Source: Accumulibacter sp.
GTDB lineage: Bacteria; Pseudomonadota; Gammaproteobacteria; Burkholderiales; Rhodocyclaceae
Assembly: GCA_017302455.1 (NCBI GenBank)
Contig: JAFLDO010000011.1
Location: forward strand, 39,076-103,075
Direction of reading: 5' to 3'
DNA: 64,000 bases
The notes below the pieces were generated by a model, which saw nothing but the letters and a program-made list of their open reading frames with translations, did no database searches and was not told the DNA's origin. This document shows positions 36,107-44,642 of the stretch, piece by piece (position 1 is the first letter of the stretch; every line of letters starts with the position of its first letter). A program made the position numbers and the translations under genes.

Positions 36107-37042
36107 ATGTCCACGCTCATCTGCGGCTCGATCGCCTTCGATAACATCATGGTTTTCCATGATCGTTTCAAGAACCACATTCTTCCCGAGCAGATTCACA
36201 TCCTGAACGTCGCCTTTCTGGTACCGGAAATGCGCCGGGAATTTGGGGGTTGCGCGGGCAACATCGCCTATAACCTTAAACTGCTGGGCGGCGAGCCAAT
36301 GATCATGGCCACCGTCGGCGACGATGCGGATGCCTACCTCGTGCGGCTCGACGACCTCGGCCTGTCGCGCGCGCATGTGCGCCGGATTGCCGGGAGCTTT
36401 ACAGCGCAAGCCTTCATCACCACCGATCTTGACGACAATCAGATCACCGCTTTTCATCCCGGGGCAATGACTTACTCACACCTCAACCGGGTTGCCGACG
36501 TGCCGAAGGTCACTCTTGGAATCGTCGCTCCCGACGGGCGTGATGGCATGCTCCAGCACGCGCATGACCTTGCGCAGGCGGGCATTCCCTTCGTTTTCGA
36601 CCCTGGCCAGGGGCTGCCCATGTTCTCGGGTGATGAACTGATGAGTTTCATTCGGCTGGCCGACTACGCCTGTTTTAACGACTACGAAGCCAAGATGCTT
36701 TGTGATCGGACTGGCCGGTCGCTCGAACACCTGGCCGGCGAGCTTGAAGCGCTGATCGTGACGCTCGGCGGCGAGGGCTCACTCATCCACGCCAATGGTC
36801 GCCGCCATGAGATTCCCTGTGTTCAGGCGGATGCCGTCGTCGACCCCACCGGATGCGGTGATGCCTATCGTTCGGGTCTATTGCACGGGATTGCTGCCGG
36901 CTGGGACTGGGAGAAGGTTGGGCGTCTGGCGGCGGTGATGGGCGCGATCAAGATTGCGCATCGCGGCGGTCAGAATCATCGTCCGAGCCGGAGTGACATC
37001 GCCGAGTGCTTCAATAGGGCTTTTGGTACCACCCCGTGGTGA
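36107..37042 (+). CDS. PfkB-family carbohydrate/adenosine kinase
   Basis: 311 residues. The N-terminal GSIAFDNIMVF and the FGGCAGNIAYNLKLLGG substrate motif match ribokinase-type folds; the C-terminal anion-hole motif is DPTGCGDAYRSG with catalytic Asp252. The family commonly has Ala where this has Cys250. Annotated as adenosine kinase or carbohydrate kinase in relatives; substrate not certain from sequence. It follows the DUF3426 gene after 82 bases and is closed by a long inverted repeat. Confidence 0.85.
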   Translation: MSTLICGSIAFDNIMVFHDRFKNHILPEQIHILNVAFLVPEMRREFGGCAGNIAYNLKLLGGEPMIMATVGDDADAYLVRLDDLGLSRAHVRRIAGSFTAQAFITTDLDDNQITAFHPGAMTYSHLNRVADVPKVTLGIVAPDGRDGMLQHAHDLAQAGIPFVFDPGQGLPMFSGDELMSFIRLADYACFNDYEAKMLCDRTGRSLEHLAGELEALIVTLGGEGSLIHANGRRHEIPCVQADAVVDPTGCGDAYRSGLLHGIAAGWDWEKVGRLAAVMGAIKIAHRGGQNHRPSRSDIAECFNRAFGTTPW

Positions 37043-37137
37043 GAGGTCGAACGACGAAAGGCGTTTGGCCGGTCGTCGGCGTCGGTTTTCGGCTGCCTGC
37101 TCGCGGGCTGCGCTGACGGCAGACGGGGATCGTCAGG

Positions 37138-37170
37138 CTGAATGACGGCGAAGAGTCTGCCGTCATTCAG
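37138..37170. terminator. Perfect 12-bp inverted repeat between convergent genes
   Basis: Arms CTGAATGACGGC and GCCGTCATTCAG are exact complements with a 9-base loop. It lies between the kinase gene and the oppositely read lipoprotein gene, so it may end both transcripts. No T-run on either side. Confidence 0.5.
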
Positions 37171-37241
37171 GAGCCCGATCAGCGGCTATTTTCCGCCAAG
37201 TTCAAGGACAGGTCTTTTTCCCGGGCGCTGCGCTACGCGCC

Positions 37242-37685
37242 TCACCCACTCGTCATCGACTGTCGGCCGGCCGCTGCCTTGCCCTGCGCGGCCTTGCACT
37301 CGTTGGCGAGCGGTCGTCCACTGTTGACGTCCATCAGGACGCTCTTCCAGGGCAGGTCAATCCAGAGCAGGCCATTCTTCCGGTCCTCGTAGCGGGGGAG
37401 GCCTGAGGTGGAGTCGTAACGCTGCAGCGTGTGACGACTTCCCTGCCAGTTCAGCTCGATCAGATTGGCGTTGCGCGCATCGCGCTGGATTTCCACGCGT
37501 TGGCCCAGCTCGCAACGGTACACGCCACTGGCGAGCTGGAATTTGAGTTGCTGCTGCTCCCTGGCTCGTGCTGCCGTCGGGCGTGACCCGGAAGCGTCAA
37601 GCTGTGGTTCGGTCGTGGCGCAGGCGGCCAGCATTCCGCACACGGCGGTCGCCGCGACCGTCTGGATCAGGCGATTAAGAGTCAC
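37242..37685 (-). CDS. MliC-like lipoprotein (possible lysozyme inhibitor)
   Basis: 147 residues from a GTG. A lipoprotein signal ends in the lipobox LAAC (Cys near residue 21). After a short Gln/Ala linker, the domain YRCELGQRVEIQRDARNANLI, continuing through LPRYEDRKNGLLWIDLPWKS to a Cys near NEC, follows the beta-barrel pattern of MliC/PliC c-type lysozyme inhibitors, with the Cys pair kept. Inhibition of lysozyme is inferred. The longer upstream frame is not conserved. Nothing recognisable lies in the 236 bases to apaH. Confidence 0.65.
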   Translation of the reverse strand: MTLNRLIQTVAATAVCGMLAACATTEPQLDASGSRPTAARAREQQQLKFQLASGVYRCELGQRVEIQRDARNANLIELNWQGSRHTLQRYDSTSGLPRYEDRKNGLLWIDLPWKSVLMDVNSGRPLANECKAAQGKAAAGRQSMTSG

Positions 37686-37921
37686 GTTGTTTCGTCTCAG
37701 GTAGTTGACGGGGAGAGAAAAAATAGCACGACTGGTGAGCGCACGGAAAAAAACGACTTGCGTCGAGATGCCCAAGGCGGGGCCGAGGGCCAACTTCGCC
37801 GGCAGGCAGACTTCAGGTCCCCGGAGGAGATGGAATCGTGGAGGACAGGGGTCATGCGAAATGCTGGGCCCTTGCCGGCTCGGCGACCAACCTCTCGCCG
37901 TCTGGTCAGCAGATGACCGCT

Positions 37922-38740
37922 TCAGGTCGCCGTTTCTCCTGCCGAGCAATCCACCTGAAATATCGCTCGATCATCGAGGCGCACGGCCGTCAGATGGCGG
38001 CCCCAAAGGCAACCGGAATCCAATGCCAGCAAATTGTTTTCGATCTTCAGTCCAAGCGCCGACCAGTGGCCGGTGACGAGCACGTCACCGGCGCTACGCC
38101 TGCCCGGCACGTCGAACCATGGTACGTGGTCGGCAGGTGCGGCGCTTGCTTCACCCTTGGTCTTGAATTCCATGACGCCGTCGAGTGAACAGAAACGCAT
38201 TCGCGTCATCGCGTTAACGATCACTCGCAGGCGAGGCCAGCCCGCAAGTTCGTCGCACCACGAGGCCGGCTCGCTCCCCCACATGTTGGCCATGAATTCC
38301 AGGTAGCCCGGGCCGGCGAGCGTTGCCTCGACCTCTGCTGCCAGCGCCCGCGCCCGCGTTACCGTCCACTGCGGCAGCAGGCCGGCATGCACCATGCAGA
38401 ACTGCCCCTCGTGATGGCAGAGCGGTCGGTGCCGCAGCCAGTGAAGCAGTTCATCGCGGTCCGGCGCATTCAGGATCTCATCGAGTGTATCGCCCTTGTT
38501 GCGCCTGCCGAATCCTTCCGCGGCCATCAGCAGGTAGAGGTCATGATTGCCGAGGACCGTGATGGCCGTGTCGCCGAGATTACGCACGAAGCGTAAGGTG
38601 TCGAGCGAGCGCGGCCCACGATTGACCAGATCGCCCACCAGCCACAGGCGGTCGGCAGACGAGTCGAAACTGCATTCCGCGAGGAGCCGCTGCAGGGAGT
38701 CGAAGCACCCCTGGATGTCGCCAATTGCATAGGTTGCCAT
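37922..38740 (-). CDS. apaH: Bis(5'-nucleosyl)-tetraphosphatase, symmetrical
   Basis: 272 residues. Splits Ap4A into two ADP. Metallophosphatase motifs are in place: GDIQGC (7-12), GDLVNRG (36-42), GNHDLYLL (64-71), then HAGLLPQW and a later GHWSALG. Start ATYAIGDIQGC is diagnostic. galE lies 12 bases upstream on the same strand, so they share a transcript. Confidence 0.95.
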   Translation of the reverse strand: MATYAIGDIQGCFDSLQRLLAECSFDSSADRLWLVGDLVNRGPRSLDTLRFVRNLGDTAITVLGNHDLYLLMAAEGFGRRNKGDTLDEILNAPDRDELLHWLRHRPLCHHEGQFCMVHAGLLPQWTVTRARALAAEVEATLAGPGYLEFMANMWGSEPASWCDELAGWPRLRVIVNAMTRMRFCSLDGVMEFKTKGEASAAPADHVPWFDVPGRRSAGDVLVTGHWSALGLKIENNLLALDSGCLWGRHLTAVRLDDRAIFQVDCSAGETAT

Positions 38741-38752
38741 CGCCGGCGAGAC

Positions 38753-39754
38753 TCAGGCAGCGCGTCGCTGCTGCCAGCGCCAGGCGTCCCGGCACATTTC
38801 ATCGATGCCACGCCGCGCTGCCCAGCCCAGCAGGTCCTTGGCCAGCTGCGGATCGGCATAGCATGCCGCAATATCTCCGGGTCGGCGCGGCATCAGCGCA
38901 TAGGGTACCGGCCGTCCGCTGGCTGCTTCGAAGGCACGCACCATGTCGAGCACCGAATAACCGCAACCGGTACCCAGATTGACAGTCAGCAAGCCGCCCT
39001 TGTCGAGCAGATAATTCAGTGCCGCCAGATGGCCTTCGACCAGATCCATTACGTGTATATAGTCGCGTACGCCGGTGCCGTCGGGTGTTGGATAATCGCT
39101 GCCGAAAACACTGAGCTGCGGCCGTTTGCCGGCGGCCACCTGCGCCACGTAGGGCAGCAGGTTGTTGGGTACTCCGCTCGGCTCCTCGCCGATCAGGCCA
39201 GTCTCGTGTGCACCTACCGGATTGAAATAGCGCAGGCGGGCAATTCGCCATTCCGGGTCGGCCCGCGTCAGGTCGGCAAGGATGTCTTCGATCATCAGCT
39301 TGCTTTGCCCGTAGGGATTGGTCGCCGAGCGGGGAAAGTCCTCGCGAATCGGAACCGAAGCCGGGTCGCCATAGACGGTTGCCGACGAACTGAAAATCAG
39401 CGTCCTGACCGCCGCTTCGGCCATTATCTCGCACAGGGCGACCGCTCCACCGACGTTGCAGTCGTAATAGCGCAGGGGTTGAGCGACCGACTCGCCAACC
39501 GACTTGAGGCCGGCGAAGTGAAGCACCGCATCGATGGGTGACGCCGCGAAGATCCGACGCAGCAGGGCACGGTCACGGACATCTCCTGCGAAGAAAGTGG
39601 GCAGTTGCCCGGAAATACGGGCGACCCGCGCGACTACCTCGGCCTGGCTATTGGAAAGGTCGTCAAGCACCGTTACCGAATGTCCCGCAGCCAACAGCGC
39701 AACGCAGGCGTGCGAGCCGATATAACCGGTGCCTCCGGTCACCAGGACGTTCAT
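38753..39754 (-). CDS. galE: UDP-glucose 4-epimerase
   Basis: 333 residues, an extended short-chain dehydrogenase. Interconverts UDP-glucose and UDP-galactose for surface polysaccharides. NAD motif TGGTGYIG (6-13), Ser/Thr in SSSATVYG (123-130) and the catalytic pair Y149-x3-K153 are present. C-terminal substrate region includes RRPGDIAACYADP. Follows the H-NS gene by 23 bases on the same strand. Confidence 0.95.
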   Translation of the reverse strand: MNVLVTGGTGYIGSHACVALLAAGHSVTVLDDLSNSQAEVVARVARISGQLPTFFAGDVRDRALLRRIFAASPIDAVLHFAGLKSVGESVAQPLRYYDCNVGGAVALCEIMAEAAVRTLIFSSSATVYGDPASVPIREDFPRSATNPYGQSKLMIEDILADLTRADPEWRIARLRYFNPVGAHETGLIGEEPSGVPNNLLPYVAQVAAGKRPQLSVFGSDYPTPDGTGVRDYIHVMDLVEGHLAALNYLLDKGGLLTVNLGTGCGYSVLDMVRAFEAASGRPVPYALMPRRPGDIAACYADPQLAKDLLGWAARRGIDEMCRDAWRWQQRRAA

Positions 39755-39777
39755 GTGCAGCTACGCAGGTAGCGGGA

Positions 39778-40098
39778 TCAGGGCTTGTGGACCAGGAAGT
39801 CGTTCTTGTCGCGTCCATGAGCGACAAGACTGGTCAGCCAGTTCGGCGCCTTGCCGCGGCCGGACCACGTTTCGCCGTTGGGGCCGCGATACTTGACGGC
39901 GACAGGCGTCCTGGTCTTTCCAGCCATCTGCGCGGCGCTGGGTGTGAGTTTGAAGCCACAATCCGCTGCCGTCAGGCCGTATTCGGCGATAAGTTGTTTG
40001 GCCTGAACTACGGCAGCCGCCACCTCCTGGCTGCGCGTTTCCTCGATTTGTTTTTCCAGTTCCGCGCGTTGTACGAGTAGTTCCTTGTAAGTCGCCAT
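39778..40098 (-). CDS. H-NS family nucleoid protein
   Basis: 106 residues. N-terminal coiled-coil oligomerisation part (about 1-45, ELLVQRAELEKQIEETRSQE) and a C-terminal DNA-binding domain with YRGPNGETWSGRGKAPNWL, the H-NS AT-hook-like loop of betaproteobacteria (MvaT-unlike). It binds AT-rich DNA and silences genes. AGGAGG precedes the ATG. The 293 bases upstream, to moaC, hold its likely promoter and an AT-rich patch near 40328-40345, typical of autoregulated hns genes. Confidence 0.92.
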   Translation of the reverse strand: MATYKELLVQRAELEKQIEETRSQEVAAAVVQAKQLIAEYGLTAADCGFKLTPSAAQMAGKTRTPVAVKYRGPNGETWSGRGKAPNWLTSLVAHGRDKNDFLVHKP

Positions 40099-40391
40099 GA
40101 GTTCCTCCTAGGGGTAAATTGTTCGGGGACACGAAAAGCCGCCAATTCCAACACGCGCGAACAAATCCGTCAAGCAGAATAGCGTCGCAATCGCGTTCGT
40201 CCGGCACATCCTTGGACAACGGTTGCGTGACGACGGCACGGGTTTTCCTGCGCCGAATGCGCACTTGCGGCTCGCCGGCTATCTCGTTAAGTCAGGCTGC
40301 CAACGAGGGTTTTCTCTACTCGCTGAAGATTAATCAATTAAAGTCGGCATGTGCACTGTTCGGAAGAGCGGGATAATCAAGTGCGGCCGCA

Positions 40392-40874
40392 TCAATCGCG
40401 CACCCAGTGCCCGGACTTGCCGCCGGATTTCTCGACTAGTCTAATCCCCTCGATGCGCATGCCACGATCGATCGACTTGCACATGTCGTAGATCGTCAGC
40501 AACCCGATACTCGCGGCACAGAGCGCTTCCATTTCGACGCCGGTGCGACCGAAGCACTCCGCACGACTCAGGCAATGCACCGCGCCGGCTGGCGCATCAA
40601 TCTCGAAGTCGATGGAAACCCTCGTCAAGGCCAGCGGGTGGCAGAGGGGAATCAGTTCCGAAGTGCGCTTGGCGCCCTGAATCGCGGCGATCCTCGCGAC
40701 ACCGAGCACATCTCCCTTGCTGGTTGAACCGGCGACGATCAGAGCCAGCGTTTCTGCTTGCATGTGGATGCTGCCCGCCGCGCTCGCCTGACGACGGGTC
40801 TCGGATTTTTCGCCGACGTCGACCATTTGCGCCTGGCCTCTGGAATTGAAATGCGTGAGTGGGTTGGCGGGCAT
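40392..40874 (-). CDS. moaC: Cyclic pyranopterin monophosphate synthase
   Basis: 160 residues from the ATG giving [23 protein letters not shown]; the longer frame to 41165 is rejected as it covers the bepA start. Second step of molybdenum cofactor synthesis. Catalytic regions are seen: LIPLCHPL near 77, [20 protein letters not shown] near 115, and the KSGGKSGHW tail with active-site Lys and Asp nearby. It is divergent from bepA. Confidence 0.95.
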   Translation of the reverse strand: MPANPLTHFNSRGQAQMVDVGEKSETRRQASAAGSIHMQAETLALIVAGSTSKGDVLGVARIAAIQGAKRTSELIPLCHPLALTRVSIDFEIDAPAGAVHCLSRAECFGRTGVEMEALCAASIGLLTIYDMCKSIDRGMRIEGIRLVEKSGGKSGHWVRD

Positions 40875-41028
40875 CGGTATCGTGAATGCAGGGCAAGGGT
40901 TGGGAACCGGACCATCCCGCCGAACGTGCGGTTGATCACTGGTAACTCTTTGTAACAATTCGACAGCTAGCGATTGGGTATGATACGTCATCCTTCCCAG
41001 CATGGGCTGGAGTTGCCCGGGAGTTCCC

Positions 41029-42489
41029 TTGATCAGAATCACTCTTGCTGCCCTGTCGTTCGTCGTGCTGGCCCTGCTCGGTCGTCCCCAAGCGGTTCTC
41101 GCCGATGATCTTCCGGATCTGGGCGAGGCGGCGCGCTCCGAGTTTTCGCCACAGTTGGAGCGCAAGATCGGCGAACGGATCTTTAACGAAATCCGCCTGC
41201 GCGAGCCGAGCTATGTGGACGATGCCGAGATCAACGACTACCTGAATCGTCTTGGTAGTCGCCTGGTGGCAGCCAGTCCGAACCCGACGGTCGACTGCCA
41301 GTTCTTTGCCATCCGCGATAACACGGTCAACGCTTTTGCGATGTTTGGTGGATTCATCGGCGTGAACACAGGGACCCTGCTGACCGCGCAATCGGAGTCT
41401 GAACTGGCCGGCGTCCTGGCGCATGAAATCTCGCATGTCACGCAGAATCATCTTGCCCGGCAGATTGCCCGGGAGAAGCAGAATTCGATCGCCACGATGA
41501 TCGCAATGGCGGTTGGCGTCCTCGCCGCCCGATCCAATTCGCAGGTGGCGAGTGCGGCGATCGCCTCGGCGCAGGCCGGTTCGATACAGTCGCAATTGGC
41601 CTACAGCCGAGATTTCGAACGCGAGGCCGATCGTATGGGATACCAGACACTGGCCAGTGCCTGCTACAACGTGCGCGGCATGGGCGACTTCTTTGGTCGC
41701 CTGCAACAGGCGGGGCGGGTTTACGAGAACAACGCGCCGGTGTATCTACGCTCGCATCCATTGACTGTCGAGCGCATCTCGGACATGCAGAATCGGGCAG
41801 ATGGCTCTCCCTATCGGCAGGTCGCCGACAGCGTGGACTTCCACCTCGTGCGGGCGAGGATCCGGGTGCAGGCGAGTGGTGCTCGCGAGGCCGTCGGCGA
41901 CTTCGGCACCCAGCTGCGGGAGAAGAAATACGCCTCCGAGGCGGCGACTCGCTACGGCCTGGCGTACTCGCTGCTGCGGGCGAAGGAGGTCGCCGCAGCG
42001 CAGCGCGAAGTCGAGGCCCTGCTTGCGCTGAAGTTGTCCTCGCCCATGATCGCCGGTCTGGCTGCCGAGACAAGACTGGCGTCAGGCGATCAGGCCGGCG
42101 CCTTGCTGATCTATCGTGATGCCTTGCAACGGTATCCCCAGTCGAGGGCGCTGGTCTATGGGTATGCCGAGGCGCTCCTTGCCGCTGGACAGTATGAGCA
42201 GGGCCAGCGCTTTCTTGACGCGCAGTTGCCACTGTATGCTTCCGATTACAGGCTGTACGGCTTGCAGGCCAGGACCTTTGCGCTCACCGGCAAGCGCCTG
42301 CAACAGCACCGGGCCCAGGCGGAGTTCTATCTTTTGCAGGGCCAGTTGGGGCCGGCGGTCGAGCAACTGCAATTTGCGCAGCAGGCCACCGACGGCAGCT
42401 TCTTCGAACAGTCCGCTGTGGACGCCCGGCTGCGCGAGTTGCGCAAGCTGCAGGCCGAAGAAGCCAAGCAAAAGAGGAATGGCGGTTAA
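41029..42489 (+). CDS. bepA: Periplasmic M48 metalloprotease with TPR repeats (BepA-like)
   Basis: 486 residues from a TTG with GGGAG five bases upstream; ATG 41002 would add nine residues before the signal. Signal peptide about 1-25 (cut near VLA). Zinc site H132-E133-x2-H136 (HEISH) and third ligand E199 ([10 protein letters not shown]) are intact, the M48 pattern. The C-terminal half carries TPR-like helices (about 280-470). Relatives BepA/YfgC degrade or mature stalled outer-membrane proteins such as LptD. A TATGAT box at 40979-40984 may be its -10. Confidence 0.92.
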   Translation: MIRITLAALSFVVLALLGRPQAVLADDLPDLGEAARSEFSPQLERKIGERIFNEIRLREPSYVDDAEINDYLNRLGSRLVAASPNPTVDCQFFAIRDNTVNAFAMFGGFIGVNTGTLLTAQSESELAGVLAHEISHVTQNHLARQIAREKQNSIATMIAMAVGVLAARSNSQVASAAIASAQAGSIQSQLAYSRDFEREADRMGYQTLASACYNVRGMGDFFGRLQQAGRVYENNAPVYLRSHPLTVERISDMQNRADGSPYRQVADSVDFHLVRARIRVQASGAREAVGDFGTQLREKKYASEAATRYGLAYSLLRAKEVAAAQREVEALLALKLSSPMIAGLAAETRLASGDQAGALLIYRDALQRYPQSRALVYGYAEALLAAGQYEQGQRFLDAQLPLYASDYRLYGLQARTFALTGKRLQQHRAQAEFYLLQGQLGPAVEQLQFAQQATDGSFFEQSAVDARLRELRKLQAEEAKQKRNGG

Positions 42490-42521
42490 AATATGCCCCC
42501 GCTTTCGTTCTGGAACCGACC

Positions 42522-42749
42522 ATGCACTTCGACCGAGAACTCGATGTCAAGGGGCTGAACTGCCCGCTACCGATTCTGCGCACCAAGAAAGCATTGTCCG
42601 ACATGTCACCGGGTCAAGTCCTCCACGTTCTGGCGACGGATCCCGGTTCGCTGAAGGATTTTCAGGCCTTCGCCAGGCAGACCGGCAACGAGCTGTTGTC
42701 CAGCGCCGAGGTCGACCGGGTGTTCGAGTACTTCCTCAAGCGCAAGTAA
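42522..42749 (+). CDS. TusA-family sulfurtransferase
   Basis: 75 residues, one SirA/TusA domain. Sulfur-carrier Cys14 lies in the GLNCPLPILRTKKAL motif. It may relay sulfur for tRNA thiolation, molybdenum cofactor or sulfur metabolism; the exact route cannot be told. It follows bepA by 32 bases, as in several betaproteobacteria. Confidence 0.9.
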   Translation: MHFDRELDVKGLNCPLPILRTKKALSDMSPGQVLHVLATDPGSLKDFQAFARQTGNELLSSAEVDRVFEYFLKRK

Positions 42750-42818
42750 GGGCCGACTTCGCCGGGTGGAGGCTCCGTTGCCAAGGCTACGTCGGCCGTT
42801 CCCGGTGGAGGCACCCGA

Positions 42819-44609
42819 ATGATGGCCGCGAGTGGCCAGCGCAGCCATTTCGCGCTGTTTGACGGCGACGCTGGCGGTGCCCTTCTGCTCACCGGCTGGC
42901 TCCGCTACTGGCAGGTAGAGGCGTCCGACGATCCGGTGCCGGTGTTCACCGCGATCGAAGCCGCGCTCGCTGCCGGACAGTGGGTGGCGCTGGCCGCCGA
43001 CTATGGGCTCGGCGCCAGCTTCGAGGCGGCCGTGCCGCCAGCTCCCCGAGGCCGTCCGGTGTTGCGGGCCTGGCTTTTCGCCGAAGGCCAGCGGCTCGCC
43101 GCGGGGGCGGTGAATGCCTTTCTTGCGGAGAGGCTGGCGACGATTCCCGAGCATCTCCGAACGGCCGGGATTGCCGAACTGACGCCCGCCGTCGATGCCG
43201 CGACGCACACCTCGCAGGTGAGGCAGATTCTTCGCTGGATCGCGGATGGCGATTGTTACCAGCTCAACCTCACTTTCCCCTTGACTTTCCAGCTCTACGG
43301 TCATCCGCTGGCGCTCTACGCGGGCCTGCGCGAGCGACAGCCGGTTCGCTATGGTGGCTACGTCGATACGGCCGAGGCGACGATACTCTCGTTCTCGCCC
43401 GAGCTGTTCTTCGAGCGCTGCGGCGCTCGGGTGGTAACGCGCCCGATGAAAGGTACGGCAGCACGTGGCGATTCCCCTCTGGAAGATGAGGCGAGACGTA
43501 CAGCCCTGCTGTCGTCGACCAAGGAGCGCGCCGAGAACATCATGATCGTCGATCTGCTGCGCAACGATCTGGGGCGTCTGGCGAAGCCGGGCGGAGTGAG
43601 TGTTACTACCCTCTGCGAAGCGGAGGCTTATCCGACGCTGTGGCAGATGGTGTCCACGGTGACGGCGGATGTGCCCGGAACCTGTCTGGCCGAATTGTTC
43701 CGCGCACTCTTTCCGTGCGGGTCGATTATCGGCGCGCCCAAGATACGCGCTATGCAGCGAATTGCCGAACTGGAAGCGTCGCCACGCGGGCTGTACACGG
43801 GTGCGCTGGGCTGGCTGGCGCCGGGGGGCGACTGCCGCTTCAACGTTGCCATCCGTACCATCGAACTGGGGTCGGAGCGCCAGGCCCGGCTCGGTGTCGG
43901 AAGCGGCATCGTGGCCGACGCCGATCCGCGCCGCGAATACGCGGAATGCCTGCTGAAGGCGAGCTTTCTGAGCGGCTTCGATCCGGGCTTTGAACTGGTC
44001 GAAACTCTACGCCTGCAAGCCGGCGCTTACCCTCTGCTGGCGCAGCATATCGAGCGCCTGCAGGCCTCGGCCAAGACACTTGGTTTTGCCTGTCCGCTGC
44101 CAGCGGTGTCGGCGAAACTGGCCAACGAGGCGGCGTGTCGGCAACGTGGTGTCTATCGCGTTCGTCTGACGTTGGCGCATGACGGGCGTTGCCAGGCCGT
44201 GTCCTCGCCAATGCCGAACGACGAGGGGATGTCATGGCGCGTCGTCCTGGCGGACGAAGTGCTGGAGGCAGACGACTACCTGCTGCGCCACAAGACGACG
44301 GCCCGTGCTCGCTATGATCGCGTTCTGGCAGCGCTGGCCGGGCGGGCAACGGTGTTCGACGCCATTTTCCTGAATGCTCGGGGCGAGGTGTGCGAAGGCG
44401 CCCGCAGCAACGTCTTTGTCGAGCGCGACGGCATCTTGCTGACGCCGCCAGTCGCCTGCGGCTTGCTCCCCGGGGTCTTGCGCCGAACCTTGCTGGACTC
44501 GGGTCGGGCCGTCGAAACGGTCTTGCGCCTGGAGGATCTGGTACAAGGGCCTGCGCTCTATGTCGGCAACGCCTTGCGTGGTCTGTTGCCCGTCTTCCTG
44601 GAATGTTGA
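42819..44609 (+). CDS. pabB: Fused aminodeoxychorismate synthase component I and aminodeoxychorismate lyase
   Basis: 596 residues: PabB (about 1-385) fused to a PabC-type PLP-dependent class IV domain (about 390-596). PabB features include GDCYQLNLTFPL, KGTAARG, the chorismate-binding NIMIVDLLRNDLGR and CGSIIGAPK. The PabC half has the PLP Lys in LLRHKTTARARYD, then FLNARGEVCEGARSNVFV. Together they turn chorismate into p-aminobenzoate for folate; a PabA glutaminase must be supplied elsewhere. Start ATG-ATG; either is possible. Confidence 0.92.
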   Translation: MMAASGQRSHFALFDGDAGGALLLTGWLRYWQVEASDDPVPVFTAIEAALAAGQWVALAADYGLGASFEAAVPPAPRGRPVLRAWLFAEGQRLAAGAVNAFLAERLATIPEHLRTAGIAELTPAVDAATHTSQVRQILRWIADGDCYQLNLTFPLTFQLYGHPLALYAGLRERQPVRYGGYVDTAEATILSFSPELFFERCGARVVTRPMKGTAARGDSPLEDEARRTALLSSTKERAENIMIVDLLRNDLGRLAKPGGVSVTTLCEAEAYPTLWQMVSTVTADVPGTCLAELFRALFPCGSIIGAPKIRAMQRIAELEASPRGLYTGALGWLAPGGDCRFNVAIRTIELGSERQARLGVGSGIVADADPRREYAECLLKASFLSGFDPGFELVETLRLQAGAYPLLAQHIERLQASAKTLGFACPLPAVSAKLANEAACRQRGVYRVRLTLAHDGRCQAVSSPMPNDEGMSWRVVLADEVLEADDYLLRHKTTARARYDRVLAALAGRATVFDAIFLNARGEVCEGARSNVFVERDGILLTPPVACGLLPGVLRRTLLDSGRAVETVLRLEDLVQGPALYVGNALRGLLPVFLEC

Positions 44610-44642
44610 ATGCTGACGGCGACCGGCAGTGGCCGGCAAAGC

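Noticed and set aside
40875..41165. Extended N-terminus of moaC
   Set aside because: The extra 97 codons are not MoaC-like and overlap the start region of bepA on the other strand.
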